This document shows positions 26,492-35,126 of a stretch of DNA of 64,000 nucleotides, one piece after another; the stretch's first letter is position 1; each line of letters begins with the position of its first letter. Made by a program: the position numbers and the translations under genes. The notes beneath the pieces were generated by a model. The model worked only from the letters and a program-made list of their open reading frames with translations. It made no database searches and was not told where the DNA came from. The DNA is from Myxococcales bacterium 68-20 (lineage in GTDB: Bacteria; Myxococcota_A; Polyangia; Polyangiales; Polyangiaceae). The stretch is from NCBI GenBank assembly GCA_001899635.1, contig MKVQ01000014.1, positions 190,266-254,265 on the forward strand, read 5' to 3'.

Positions 26492-28927
26492 TCAGGCGGG
26501 GGCGACTGCGGCTTCGCCGGCGGCGTGCGTGGCCGAAGGCTCCGTCTCCGGAGTGTCCGCGGACCGCTTGTAACCGCACTCCTTGTCGGCGCACGCGATC
26601 ATCGGCTTGGCCTTGGTGCCGCCGAGGACGACGTAGCTCGCACCGCAGGCGGGGCACGGCTCCGGAAGCGGCTTCTGCCAGAGCTTGAAGTCGCACTTCA
26701 CAGTCTCGTCGTTGTAGCGGCTGCAGCCGTAGAACGTCTTGCCGCCCTTCTTCTTCGGCCGGACCTCGATGATGTCGCCGCCACACTTGGGGCAGGGGAC
26801 ACCGAGCGGCACGGGGCGAGCGTTCTTGCACGCGGGGTAGCCGGTGCACGAGAGGAACTCGCCGTAGCGACCGCTGCGGATCGCCATCTTCTTTCCACAC
26901 TTCTCGCAGTCGATGTCCGTCTCCTTCGGAGGCGGCGCACCGTTGCCGTCGGGCCCCATGTCCTTGGTGGCCTTGCACTTCGGATAGTTGGAGCAGCCGG
27001 CGAACCAGCCGTTCTTCGACCAGCGCTTCGAGAGTGAGCCCTGCGGCAGCGCGCGGAGCTTCTCGTCCTCGGCGTTCGGCCCGCAGCTGTCACAGAGCTC
27101 GTCGAGCGGAACCGGATCCGGGTTCCAGCGCTTGCCCTTCTTGCTCTTGTCGAGCTGGTTCTTGAACTTCTTATAGAAGCGCGAAAGCAGCGTGACGCGC
27201 TCCTCGTTGCCGGCCTCGACCTCGTCGAGCTCCTCCTCCATGCCCGACGTGAACGCCGGGTCCATGAACTCGAGCTGACTCTCGAGGAGGCCGTTCACGA
27301 CCATCCGTCCGAGCTGCGTTGGGCGGAAGCTGCGGCCGTCGACCTTCTCGACGTAGTCGCGCGCCTGCACCTTGCTGATGATCTCGGCGTACGTGCTCGG
27401 GCGGCCGATGCCGCGCTCCTCGAGCTCGCGCACGAGCGAGCCTTCGTTGTAGCGCGCGGGCGGCTGCGTGAACTTCTGCTCGGCGAGCACGCCGGGCGGC
27501 GCGACGAGCTCGAGGACTTCGCCTTCGGAGAGCTCGGGGAGGGAGGCCTCGCCTTCGGGCTCTTCCGCGCGCGCGGAGGCCTCTTCGTTGCTGTCTTCGG
27601 CGCCGGCCTGCTGCTCGTCCGAAGCCGCGCCGTACACCTCGAGCCAGCCGGCGAACTTGAGGACGCGCCCGCTCGACCGGAGCATGTACGTCGAGGAGGC
27701 TCCCGCGGCCTTCGCCTCGGTCTCGACCGACGTCTGGTCGTAGACGGCTTCCTTCATCTGGCTCGCGACGAAGCGATCCCAGATCAGCTTGTAGAGCTTG
27801 AACTGGTCGTCCTTGAGGTGCTTTTTGACCTTGTCGGGCGTGTACTCGAGCGACGTCGGGCGGATCGCCTCGTGGGCGTCCTGCGAGTTCTTCTTCGACT
27901 TGAAGACGTTCGGATCCGCCGGGAGGTTCGTCTTGCCGTACTTCGTCTCGATGAACTCGCGCACCGCGTTGAGCGCGTCGGGCGAGACGCGCGTCGAGTC
28001 GGTACGCATGTACGTGATGAGACCGACGGTGCCGAGGTCCTTGCCGAGCTCGACGCCCTCGTAGAGCCCCTGCGCGATCTGCATCGTGCGCTTGGCGCCG
28101 AAGCCGAGGCGGTTGACGGCGTCCTGCTGGAGCTTGCTCGTCGTGTACGGCGCGTACGTCTTCCGCTTGCGCTCCGCCTTCGTGATCTTCGCGATCGTGT
28201 ACTTCGCGCTCTCGAGGTCCTTCTTCACGCGGGCGGCGGTCTCGCCGTCCTTGACCTCGAGCTTCTTGCCGTTCTCCTGCGCGAGGCGCGCGGCGAACGT
28301 CTGGCGCTTTGCCTTGTCGCCCTTCGCGGCCGACTTCGCGAGCGTCGTTCCGATGTTCCAGTACTCTTCCGGAACGAACGCCTCGATCTCGAGCTCCTTG
28401 TCGACGATGAGGCGGAGGGCGACGCTCTGGACGCGGCCGGCCGAGAGGCCGAACGCGAGCTTCGACCAGACGAGCGCCGACACGTCGTAGCCGACGATGC
28501 GGTCGAGGACGCGGCGTGCACGCTGCGCGTCGTAGAGGTGCTTGTTGAGCTGGCGCGGGGAGGCGACCCCCTTCTGAACGCCGCCCTTCGTGATCTCGTG
28601 GAACTCGACGCGCTTCGCCTTGTCGGGCTTGCCCGTCAGCTCTTCGGCGAGGTGCCAGGCGATGGCCTCGCCTTCACGGTCGGGGTCGGTCGCGAGGAGG
28701 ATGTCGTCGGCCTGCTTCGCCGCGGCCTTGAGCTCCTGGAGGACCTTCTCCTTCCCGGGGACGATCTCGTACGTCTCCTGGAACCCCTTCTCCACGTCGA
28801 TGCCCATCTTCTTGGGCAGATCTTTGACGTGACCCTTCGAGGCGAGGACTTCGTAGCCCGTGCCGAGGTACTTCTTGATCGTCTTCGCCTTCGCCGGCGA
28901 CTCGACGACTACGAGTGTCTTGCCCAT
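26492..28927 (-). CDS. topA: DNA topoisomerase I (type IA)
   Basis: 811 residues from ATG 28927 (an in-frame start at 28963 adds 12 residues of no family character). It relaxes negative supercoils. Toprim domain: Glu9 in VVESPAKAKTI and the acidic triad DPDREGEA at 81-88. The catalytic Tyr306 is in GLITYMRTDSTRVS. The C-terminus has four Cys4 zinc ribbons: CDSCG...CSNYPKC, CEKCGKK...CTGYPAC, CPKCGGD...CSRYNDETVKC and CPACGAS...CADKEC. A Glu/Ala-rich insertion (about residues 440-480, EDSNEEASARAEEPEGEAS) interrupts the body. It lies downstream of dprA, a common bacterial order. Confidence 0.97.
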   Translation of the reverse strand: MGKTLVVVESPAKAKTIKKYLGTGYEVLASKGHVKDLPKKMGIDVEKGFQETYEIVPGKEKVLQELKAAAKQADDILLATDPDREGEAIAWHLAEELTGKPDKAKRVEFHEITKGGVQKGVASPRQLNKHLYDAQRARRVLDRIVGYDVSALVWSKLAFGLSAGRVQSVALRLIVDKELEIEAFVPEEYWNIGTTLAKSAAKGDKAKRQTFAARLAQENGKKLEVKDGETAARVKKDLESAKYTIAKITKAERKRKTYAPYTTSKLQQDAVNRLGFGAKRTMQIAQGLYEGVELGKDLGTVGLITYMRTDSTRVSPDALNAVREFIETKYGKTNLPADPNVFKSKKNSQDAHEAIRPTSLEYTPDKVKKHLKDDQFKLYKLIWDRFVASQMKEAVYDQTSVETEAKAAGASSTYMLRSSGRVLKFAGWLEVYGAASDEQQAGAEDSNEEASARAEEPEGEASLPELSEGEVLELVAPPGVLAEQKFTQPPARYNEGSLVRELEERGIGRPSTYAEIISKVQARDYVEKVDGRSFRPTQLGRMVVNGLLESQLEFMDPAFTSGMEEELDEVEAGNEERVTLLSRFYKKFKNQLDKSKKGKRWNPDPVPLDELCDSCGPNAEDEKLRALPQGSLSKRWSKNGWFAGCSNYPKCKATKDMGPDGNGAPPPKETDIDCEKCGKKMAIRSGRYGEFLSCTGYPACKNARPVPLGVPCPKCGGDIIEVRPKKKGGKTFYGCSRYNDETVKCDFKLWQKPLPEPCPACGASYVVLGGTKAKPMIACADKECGYKRSADTPETEPSATHAAGEAAVAPA

Positions 28928-29043
28928 GCGCACGAACCCCGAGTCTCTGCTGCTGTCGGTCACGTCTTCTTGGATGCTCGAGGGTTGTAGGGAAACCCCC
29001 TATCTGCCCCCGACAAGCCAAGAAGTTGAGTAGTCCTGACGGC

Positions 29044-30045
29044 TTATATCGCAATTCTGCGGCGAAAGAACCCGTCAGGGCCCTCTACTACTACGTCCTT
29101 CAAAGATAGCGTCAAGAGTGCCGTGAGGGTCGAGCTCGTGGGGAGGCCGGCCAGGTCGACGATGGTGTCCTGCTGGATGGGAGCCATCGAAAGGCATGAA
29201 AATACTGACTTTTCGTCCTCCGACCAGGTGCTCGGATCGACCGCGAAAAGGGGGCCGTCCGAATAGGTCTGCCGTTGGGTTGGAGGCTTCCGAAGGGGGC
29301 GCTTCAGCGGCTTGATGCCGCTCCAGGCCGCTGCCGGGTCGCTCATGTCGGGTGGGGGGAGGCGGAGGTCACGAAAGAGCTGCTCCGTCGACCACACCGC
29401 TTCAGCGCCGCCGCGGGCGCCTTCGATCAACGTCCCTTCGTAGAGCTGATCCCATGGCGTGCTCGGGACGAGGAAGAGTCGCCGGCCGAGGTGCCTCGCC
29501 CACGTGATGGCGTTTCGTGAGCCGGACTTCACCCCAGCCTGGACGACGATCACGCACTCGGCGAGCCCGACGAGCACACCGTTGCGGCGGCGCGGGGTGA
29601 GCTTGTCCTTCGGCGTGCCGTCGGGGAACGGCCAGATCATCCGCGATGAGCTCGACTGTTCGAGGTGCTCGAAGAGCGCGTGGTTTTCCTCCGGGAAGAG
29701 CTCGCCGCGACCGGTGCAGGCCACGCACCACGTCATTCCCCCGGCCGCGATCGCCCCATGATGGGCCGCAGAATCGATGCCGACCGCTCCTCCCGACACG
29801 ACGACCACGCCCGCCTTCGCGAGGTGGTACGCGAGCGCGTGGGTGAACCCGCACGCCTCCCTCGGTGCGGATCGCGATCCGACGATCGCGACGGCGCGGC
29901 GCCCGGGTTCGAGCGGACCGGAGAGAGTCAGCGCCGGCGGCTGATCGAGGTGACAGAGAGCGCGCGGGTAGTCGGCGTCGAGTGGAACGAGCTTCACGCT
30001 TCGACGTCGGCCGCGATCTCGGCGCGGTTGTGCGCTTTCGGCCAC
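29044..30045 (-). CDS. dprA: DNA processing protein DprA (Smf)
   Basis: 333 residues from GTG 30045; GTG 29997 (VKLVPLDADYP) is an equally plausible shorter start. DprA protects incoming single-stranded DNA and loads RecA in transformation. The Rossmann-type domain shows VAIVGSRSAPREAC, VVVVSGGAVGIDSAAHHGA, GRGELFPEENH and LTPRRRNGVLVGLAECVIVVQAG, GSRNAITWARHLGR. A C-terminal winged helix follows (TIVDLAGLPTSSTLTALLTL, VVEGPDGFFRR). The N-terminal SAM-like domain of longer DprAs is absent. It precedes topA by 116 bases in the same direction. Confidence 0.93.
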   Translation of the reverse strand: MAESAQPRRDRGRRRSVKLVPLDADYPRALCHLDQPPALTLSGPLEPGRRAVAIVGSRSAPREACGFTHALAYHLAKAGVVVVSGGAVGIDSAAHHGAIAAGGMTWCVACTGRGELFPEENHALFEHLEQSSSSRMIWPFPDGTPKDKLTPRRRNGVLVGLAECVIVVQAGVKSGSRNAITWARHLGRRLFLVPSTPWDQLYEGTLIEGARGGAEAVWSTEQLFRDLRLPPPDMSDPAAAWSGIKPLKRPLRKPPTQRQTYSDGPLFAVDPSTWSEDEKSVFSCLSMAPIQQDTIVDLAGLPTSSTLTALLTLSLKDVVVEGPDGFFRRRIAI

Positions 30046-30119
30046 GCGATGCGTCTTCGACGCGAAGCGGTCTCGAGTCGAACGGCGGGCTCGTCACTTC
30101 GCTCGCCGTCTCGACGCGA

Positions 30120-30815
30120 TCACTTCGGCTTCGAGTAGAGCTGGGCGGCGACCGCGCCGCCGCCCTTCTTCGCGTGGAGGTCCACCTTGTACGGCACCGT
30201 CATCGGGATGATCGGGCACATCGGCTTCGGCGATGCTCCGATGACCGCGGTCGGCCCGGTCATTCCGTCCTGGCCCGCGAGGAAGTTGTAGAGCGGTGGA
30301 GCGAGCAGGTTCACATCGAGGTCGGTGACGCCGGCTCCGTACGCGACGATCGTGTAGCACTTGCTCGGATCCATGTTGACGATGAAGCCGACGTGGCCGC
30401 CCTCGCTGAGGTTCCCCTTGGCGACCTGGCCGTCGGGGCTCATCCCCGGCGCGTACTTCAGCGCGGCCGCGCGGAGGCCGGCTTCGGCGGGATCCGCAAT
30501 GGCGGCGGCCGGACCGAGCCAGGCCGAGCCCGCAGCAGCGGCAGCGGCGAGGAGCGACGCGAGCGCGTTCGGATCGCTCGTCGGCACCGCCGCGCCTTGC
30601 GGCGCGGGACAGATCTGCCCGGGCGGGCAGGTCTGCGCGGGACAGGGCTGACCGGCCTGGCAAGGCTGCTGCATCGGCGCGGGCGCCCCGCCGGCGTCGT
30701 TGTCGCCGAGGGCGAAGCTCGCCTTCGCGTCTTGTTTGTTGCCGCCGCACGCGAGCGGCACCGCGACCGAGACCACCAGCAGAGCAGCGACGCCGAAGGA
30801 TCGACCGTGGTGCAT
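30120..30815 (-). CDS. Lipoprotein of unknown function
   Basis: 231 residues from ATG 30815. Lipobox: VAALLVVSVAVPLACGG, Cys23. A Cys/Pro/Gln-rich linker follows (MQQPCQAGQPCPAQTCPPG), then Ala-rich helix and a C-terminal beta-type domain (GGHVGFIVNMDPSKCYTIVA, GVTDLDVNLLAPP) with two more Cys. The last part resembles the small secreted domains of myxobacteria in which a jelly-roll-like sandwich handles a Cys pair, but I cannot name a family. Likely periplasmic or outer-membrane attached. Confidence 0.72.
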   Translation of the reverse strand: MHHGRSFGVAALLVVSVAVPLACGGNKQDAKASFALGDNDAGGAPAPMQQPCQAGQPCPAQTCPPGQICPAPQGAAVPTSDPNALASLLAAAAAAGSAWLGPAAAIADPAEAGLRAAALKYAPGMSPDGQVAKGNLSEGGHVGFIVNMDPSKCYTIVAYGAGVTDLDVNLLAPPLYNFLAGQDGMTGPTAVIGASPKPMCPIIPMTVPYKVDLHAKKGGGAVAAQLYSKPK

Positions 30816-30884
30816 GTGACCGACGTTACGCCTTTTGCGGCCGCCGGCCCAGTCCACGTCCCGCTCCCTCCGGGGGAGGCCGCC

Positions 30885-31736
30885 TCAGTCGCTCTCGCTC
30901 CTCCGGGCCTCGATCGCGCGCTTCAGGTTGGCAAGGCGGAGCGACGCCGATGGATGATGCACGAGGTACGGCGGTGAGAAGCGTCCGAGCGCGATCCGGC
31001 TCTCGATCTCGAACTGCGTGAAGAAGCGGAGGACGGCGAGCGCGCCCCGCACCGATCGCCCGCTCTCGAGCACGCGATCGATCGCCTCCTCGTCGCGCCC
31101 CATCTGGCGCGCAGGGTAGACGTGCTCGGCGCTCTCGGCCGCCTTCCGCTGCTCGGCGCTCGTCCAGACGTCGTCGCCGCTCTCCTTCGTGGCGGTGGGC
31201 TTCGAACACACGAGATCGCCCGCACGGAGACGCGTGAGCTCGTGCGCCACGACGAACGAGAGCGCGTCGGCGAGGCGATCTTCGTACGTCGAAGCGGGCT
31301 TCGTGGCGATGTAGAAGCCGGGCGATGGCGGGAGGAGGCGTCGGCCGGGCGTCTGGGACCGCACGAGGAAGGCGGCGTACTCCTCGACCTTGGACGAGGC
31401 GTTCGCCTCGTCGTAGCTCTCCGCGCGAGCGATGTGACCGAGGAGGCGAAGCATCGCGTCGGACACGAGGACGACGTAGTCGCCATCGTCGTCGCATGCG
31501 ACCTGCGCGAGCGGATCGCTCGTGCTCGTGTCGAACGCCATGTAGACGCCGACGAGCCGTCGCTGATCGTTCGACGGCATCGCCGACAGGAGACGCTTCA
31601 GCTCGGCCTGCGCCTTCACGCGAAGGTCCGAGCCCTCGAGATCCGGGGCGACCTCGTCTGCGCGTGCGGAGGGCGTCCGCACCAGCCCGCAGAGTGCGAT
31701 CAGCAGGGCAACGACGAGGGCTGGGGCCGCGCGCAT
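30885..31736 (-). CDS. Exported M48-like protein lacking the second zinc His
   Basis: 283 residues from ATG 31736, with signal peptide MRAAPALVVALLIALCGLVRTPSARA. The middle carries VVAHELTRLRAGD, where M48 peptidases have HExxH; residue 169 is Arg instead of His. Other M48 marks are kept: QMGRDEEAIDRVLESG (third-ligand helix) and a C-terminal HPSASLRLANLKRAIE, which matches the HPxxxxRxxxL ending of the family. So the fold is M48-like but zinc peptidase activity is doubtful. It follows the GltJ-like gene in the same direction, 65 bases downstream. Confidence 0.75.
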   Translation of the reverse strand: MRAAPALVVALLIALCGLVRTPSARADEVAPDLEGSDLRVKAQAELKRLLSAMPSNDQRRLVGVYMAFDTSTSDPLAQVACDDDGDYVVLVSDAMLRLLGHIARAESYDEANASSKVEEYAAFLVRSQTPGRRLLPPSPGFYIATKPASTYEDRLADALSFVVAHELTRLRAGDLVCSKPTATKESGDDVWTSAEQRKAAESAEHVYPARQMGRDEEAIDRVLESGRSVRGALAVLRFFTQFEIESRIALGRFSPPYLVHHPSASLRLANLKRAIEARRSESD

Positions 31737-31801
31737 GTTTCTCACGTAGCACCACGTCGGCCGCCCTGCTCCGCGGTTGCGGGCTTTTGCGGGGGGGCGG
31801 C

Positions 31802-33490
31802 TTACTGACGGACGAACTTGAAGGGGATGTTGATCGTGGTGTTCGAGCCCGGGGCCGGGAACTGCCACGTCCTCACCTGGCTCTCGATGCACTTCGCGAC
31901 CACGGGGTCGTCGCCGCTGGACGACGTGCTCGAGACGCTGCCGTTCGGGGCGACGTTCGCCGTGACGGTGACGTTGACGCTCGACTTCTGGTCGGCGCCG
32001 CCGCGCTCCCAGCACGTGCGCTTCACGCCGGTGCGGTGCACGGCGACGACGCGCTCGACGCCGGCCTGATCGAGGCCGCCGCCCGAGTTGCTGCCGGGCG
32101 ACGAGTTCGGTCCGACGTTGGGGCCGCCGCTTCCCGTGACGAGGTTGCCGAGATCGAGGCCCTTCTTCTCCGGCGTCTCGGGAGCCTTCGCGGCCACCGT
32201 CTTCGCCGCTACGGCGCCGGTGCCGCCGGTCTTGCCCTTTGGCTCCGCGCTCGTCGCTGCTGCGGGCTCGGCGGAGGGCGTCGGCGAGGGGACGTCGTTG
32301 GTGGCGGCCGGCGTCGCCGGTGCCGTCGTTGCTGCCGGTGGAGGCGGCATCTGGATGACGACGGGGGCGGGGGGGACCTGGGGCCGGAACGCGATGAATG
32401 CGATTCCTCCGCCGAAGCCGAGCGCGAGGACGAGGATCGGCCAGAACCAGAGCGGCACGCCCTTCTTCTGGTAGGGCGGCTGTGCGGCGATCATCGACGA
32501 GGCGGCGGAGCCGTCGGTGAGCGCGGCGATCGGAGCAGGCGGCGCGGGCGCGGCGGGCGGGACCGCGAACGGGTCGACCGCCGGTGACGCGAACGGGTCC
32601 GGCGTCGGTGTCACGAGCGGCGACGAGGAGAGCACCGGAGCGGGTGCTGGCGAGAGCGACGGCGCGAACGCGGCGGCCGAGCCCGCTCCTCCGCCCACGG
32701 GCGCGATCGGCGCGAGCGGGATCTCGTCGATCGACGAGGAGCTCGCGGCCGGACGAAGTGGGACGACGTTGCTCCGCGAGACCGAGGGCGCGGGCGGAGC
32801 CATCGGTCGGGTCGGCGCCGGCGGCGGCGTGTTTCGTGGCGCGGCGGGAGCGGCCGGCGCGGCGGCGGGCTGGCGCGGCGCCGAGGGGACGGAGGGCGAG
32901 CGCGGCGCGACGGGAGGCTCGGGCGGCGCGCCGATGAGCGAAGGACGGTTGCCCTGCGCGGCCTCCTGGATGAGCGCCGCGAGGTCCGGGATGCTCCGGA
33001 TCGGGCGCCACTCCTCGAGGCCTTCTTGCCAGCACAGCGATTCTTCCGTGACGGCGCCGGTGGCGGCCTTGCGACGGAGCTCGGAGATGCGCACGGGGCC
33101 GACGGGGACGCCGTTGATCGCGACGTACCACTCGTCGGTGACACTCAGCTCGATCTGGGACGGACGATCGCCCGACGCGCTCGAGGTCGCGTCCTCGACG
33201 TTGCTCTTGAATGCTCCCGCGAGCGCGCCGCCCGGCGCGACCGAGGCGGCCGGAGCGCGCGGCTTGGCCGCGGAGAGGCTCGTCGCCAGACCGCTCTTCT
33301 GCGGAGGCCGCGGCGCCATGCTGGCCGTCGGCGGGCGAGGAGGGGCGGTCGAGACGCTCGTCTCGGTGACCGCGGCGCGCACCTCGATCTGGTGCCCGCA
33401 CTTGCGGCACTTCATCCGGACGGTCTTGCCCGCCACCTTCTCGTCGGCGATCTGGTACTTCGCCTTGCAGTTGTCACAGAGGAACTTCAC
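31802..33490 (-). CDS. AgmX/GltJ-like protein: zinc ribbon, GYF domain, membrane helix, TonB-like end
   Basis: 562 residues. An N-terminal zinc ribbon has Cys5, Cys8, Cys28 and Cys31 (MKFLCDNCKAKYQIADEKVA, MKCRKCGHQI). A GYF_2 domain follows at about 120-170 (WYVAINGVPVGPVRISELR, LCWQEGLEEWRPI). Next is a long Pro/Ala-rich cytoplasmic linker, one membrane helix (VPLWFWPILVLALGFGGGIA) and an outer Pro-rich stretch. The end is an AgmX/PglI TonB-like domain (VERVVAVHRTGVKRTCWERG, VVAKCIESQVRTWQFP). This order is that of Myxococcus GltJ (AgmX), an inner-membrane part of the gliding machinery whose zinc ribbon and GYF domains bind MglA and its partners. No other glt gene is here, so it may be a paralogue in another envelope-energy system. 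Confidence 0.87.
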   Translation of the reverse strand: MKFLCDNCKAKYQIADEKVAGKTVRMKCRKCGHQIEVRAAVTETSVSTAPPRPPTASMAPRPPQKSGLATSLSAAKPRAPAASVAPGGALAGAFKSNVEDATSSASGDRPSQIELSVTDEWYVAINGVPVGPVRISELRRKAATGAVTEESLCWQEGLEEWRPIRSIPDLAALIQEAAQGNRPSLIGAPPEPPVAPRSPSVPSAPRQPAAAPAAPAAPRNTPPPAPTRPMAPPAPSVSRSNVVPLRPAASSSSIDEIPLAPIAPVGGGAGSAAAFAPSLSPAPAPVLSSSPLVTPTPDPFASPAVDPFAVPPAAPAPPAPIAALTDGSAASSMIAAQPPYQKKGVPLWFWPILVLALGFGGGIAFIAFRPQVPPAPVVIQMPPPPAATTAPATPAATNDVPSPTPSAEPAAATSAEPKGKTGGTGAVAAKTVAAKAPETPEKKGLDLGNLVTGSGGPNVGPNSSPGSNSGGGLDQAGVERVVAVHRTGVKRTCWERGGADQKSSVNVTVTANVAPNGSVSSTSSSGDDPVVAKCIESQVRTWQFPAPGSNTTINIPFKFVRQ

Positions 33491-33592
33491 GGGTTTTCTG
33501 CTCGTGACCGGGACGGTTGACCTTCCTCGGAAGCGTAGCTGCTTTGTGAGGATACGCGCGACAAAGAGAGAAGCGCTATGCGCTCGCGGGGG

Positions 33593-35116
33593 TCAGAGGA
33601 GCCGCATCATGTGAGCCTTGATCGACTCACGCGTCTCGTTGTCCGGGGAGGTGTGAACGCACCGCTCCCACATCTCGACGGCCTTGTTCTTGAACCCGGC
33701 CTTTTCGTAGAGGACGGCGAGGTTCTTCAGCGCGGGGAAATGGCGCGGATTCAGGTCGACCGCGCGTTCGAGCTCGGTGATCCCGTCGTAGAACTGCCCG
33801 CGTTTTCCGTAGATCAGCGCGAGGTGGTAACGCAGCCGGTAGGCGAGCGGGTCGATCGAGATGCCCTTCTTGAGCAGCCCGATCGCGAGGTCGACCTCGC
33901 CGTTCTTGTACGCGGCGATCCCCTCTTCGAGGTAGCGCGCCGCGGTCTTGTTGATCAGCTCCGGATCGTGGGGCGGTACGGTGCCCGGCTTGTTCTCGAG
34001 GAGCCGGTCGACTCTAGAGATGAGGTCCGCGATGCGGAACGGCTTCTCGATGTAGTCCTCGATGCCGTAGTTCGTCTTGAGGTCCTCGGCGATGCGCCAG
34101 CCGCGGTACACGGCGCTCATCATCAGGATGGGGATCGCGCCGTACTTCGCGCTCCCCTTGATGCGGCGTGCGATGTCGAAGCCGTGGACCTCCGGGAGCA
34201 TCGCGTCGAGCAGGATGAGGTCGGGCGTCTCTTCCTTCACCAGCCGGAGCGCGATGAGACCGCGGTCGGCCTCCATGACGGCGTGCCCGCGGTCGGTGAG
34301 GAGACGGCGCACGAGCTTGCGGATGTCATCCTCGTCGTCGACCACCAGGATGCGCTTGCCCGACTTGCCGAGTCTGACCGACGCGTTCGGATCGAGCCCG
34401 GCGGCGTTGCGGAGCTCGTCGGTGAGCATCTCGACGCGCGAGACCTCGTCGCCCATCTCGCCGAACTCGGTCGTCGAGAGTGCGGCCTCCGCGGCCGACT
34501 CCTGCATCTGCTGATCGACGACGACCGACGGCGCGCCACCGGGCTGGACGCTCTCGCGTTCGCGACGGTCCTGCAGATGCTCGGGCTCGGGTGCGGGCGA
34601 GCCCACGGCGGGTGCGCGGCTGGCCGAGGGGCGGGGCGCGGTCGGCCCGGCGTAGTGCTTGAGGCCCTGCTCCTTCGCGTCGTAGGCCTCGCGGATCGTC
34701 TTCTCGAGCGTCGTCGAGATCGCGACGTAGGGGTAGATGCGCCGGCCGGTGACGAACTCCAGCTCGTCGATCACCCGCTTGTCCTGCGGGTTGCCCATTG
34801 CGAGGAACAAGCGATCGTCGCGGACCAGGACGGGCAGCACGCGGCTCGACTCCGCGACCTCGCGGGGCACCATGTCGAGGTGCTCGAGCGCGAGTGAGAG
34901 TTGGTTCAGGTCGATGCCGGGAACGCCGAACTGCTCCGACAGCGCTCGCAGCACCTCGGTCTCCGGCACGACGCCGCTGGAGGCGATGCGCGATGCGAGC
35001 GGGACCCCGTCGCGAGCCGTCTTCTGCGTGGCGAGCTGCTTGTCGAGCTCCTCTTGCGAGATGAGTCGGCGCTTCAGGAGGATGCGGCCGATCGGTTTCT
35101 TCTCGTCGGACGACAT
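33593..35116 (-). CDS. Response regulator: MshEN-type domain, receiver, TPR
   Basis: 507 residues. Residues 5-150 are an MshEN/GSPII-E N-terminal-like domain (IGRILLKRRLISQEELDKQL, FGVPGIDLNQLSL, AMGNPQDKRVIDELEFVTGR), a fold known in type IV pilus and secretion ATPases to bind c-di-GMP. A linker follows, then a receiver (RILVVDDEDDIRKL; phospho-acceptor Asp304 in LILLDAMLPE; Lys358 in IEKPF). Residues 385-500 are TPR units (AIAAYKNGEVDLAIGLLKKG; GQFYDGITELERAVDLNP). No DNA-binding or enzymatic output is present. It begins 10 bases after the tgt stop, so it is likely the third gene of queA-tgt. The output is probably protein binding through the TPRs. Confidence 0.88.
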   Translation of the reverse strand: MSSDEKKPIGRILLKRRLISQEELDKQLATQKTARDGVPLASRIASSGVVPETEVLRALSEQFGVPGIDLNQLSLALEHLDMVPREVAESSRVLPVLVRDDRLFLAMGNPQDKRVIDELEFVTGRRIYPYVAISTTLEKTIREAYDAKEQGLKHYAGPTAPRPSASRAPAVGSPAPEPEHLQDRRERESVQPGGAPSVVVDQQMQESAAEAALSTTEFGEMGDEVSRVEMLTDELRNAAGLDPNASVRLGKSGKRILVVDDEDDIRKLVRRLLTDRGHAVMEADRGLIALRLVKEETPDLILLDAMLPEVHGFDIARRIKGSAKYGAIPILMMSAVYRGWRIAEDLKTNYGIEDYIEKPFRIADLISRVDRLLENKPGTVPPHDPELINKTAARYLEEGIAAYKNGEVDLAIGLLKKGISIDPLAYRLRYHLALIYGKRGQFYDGITELERAVDLNPRHFPALKNLAVLYEKAGFKNKAVEMWERCVHTSPDNETRESIKAHMMRLL

Positions 35117-35126
35117 CGTTCCTACT

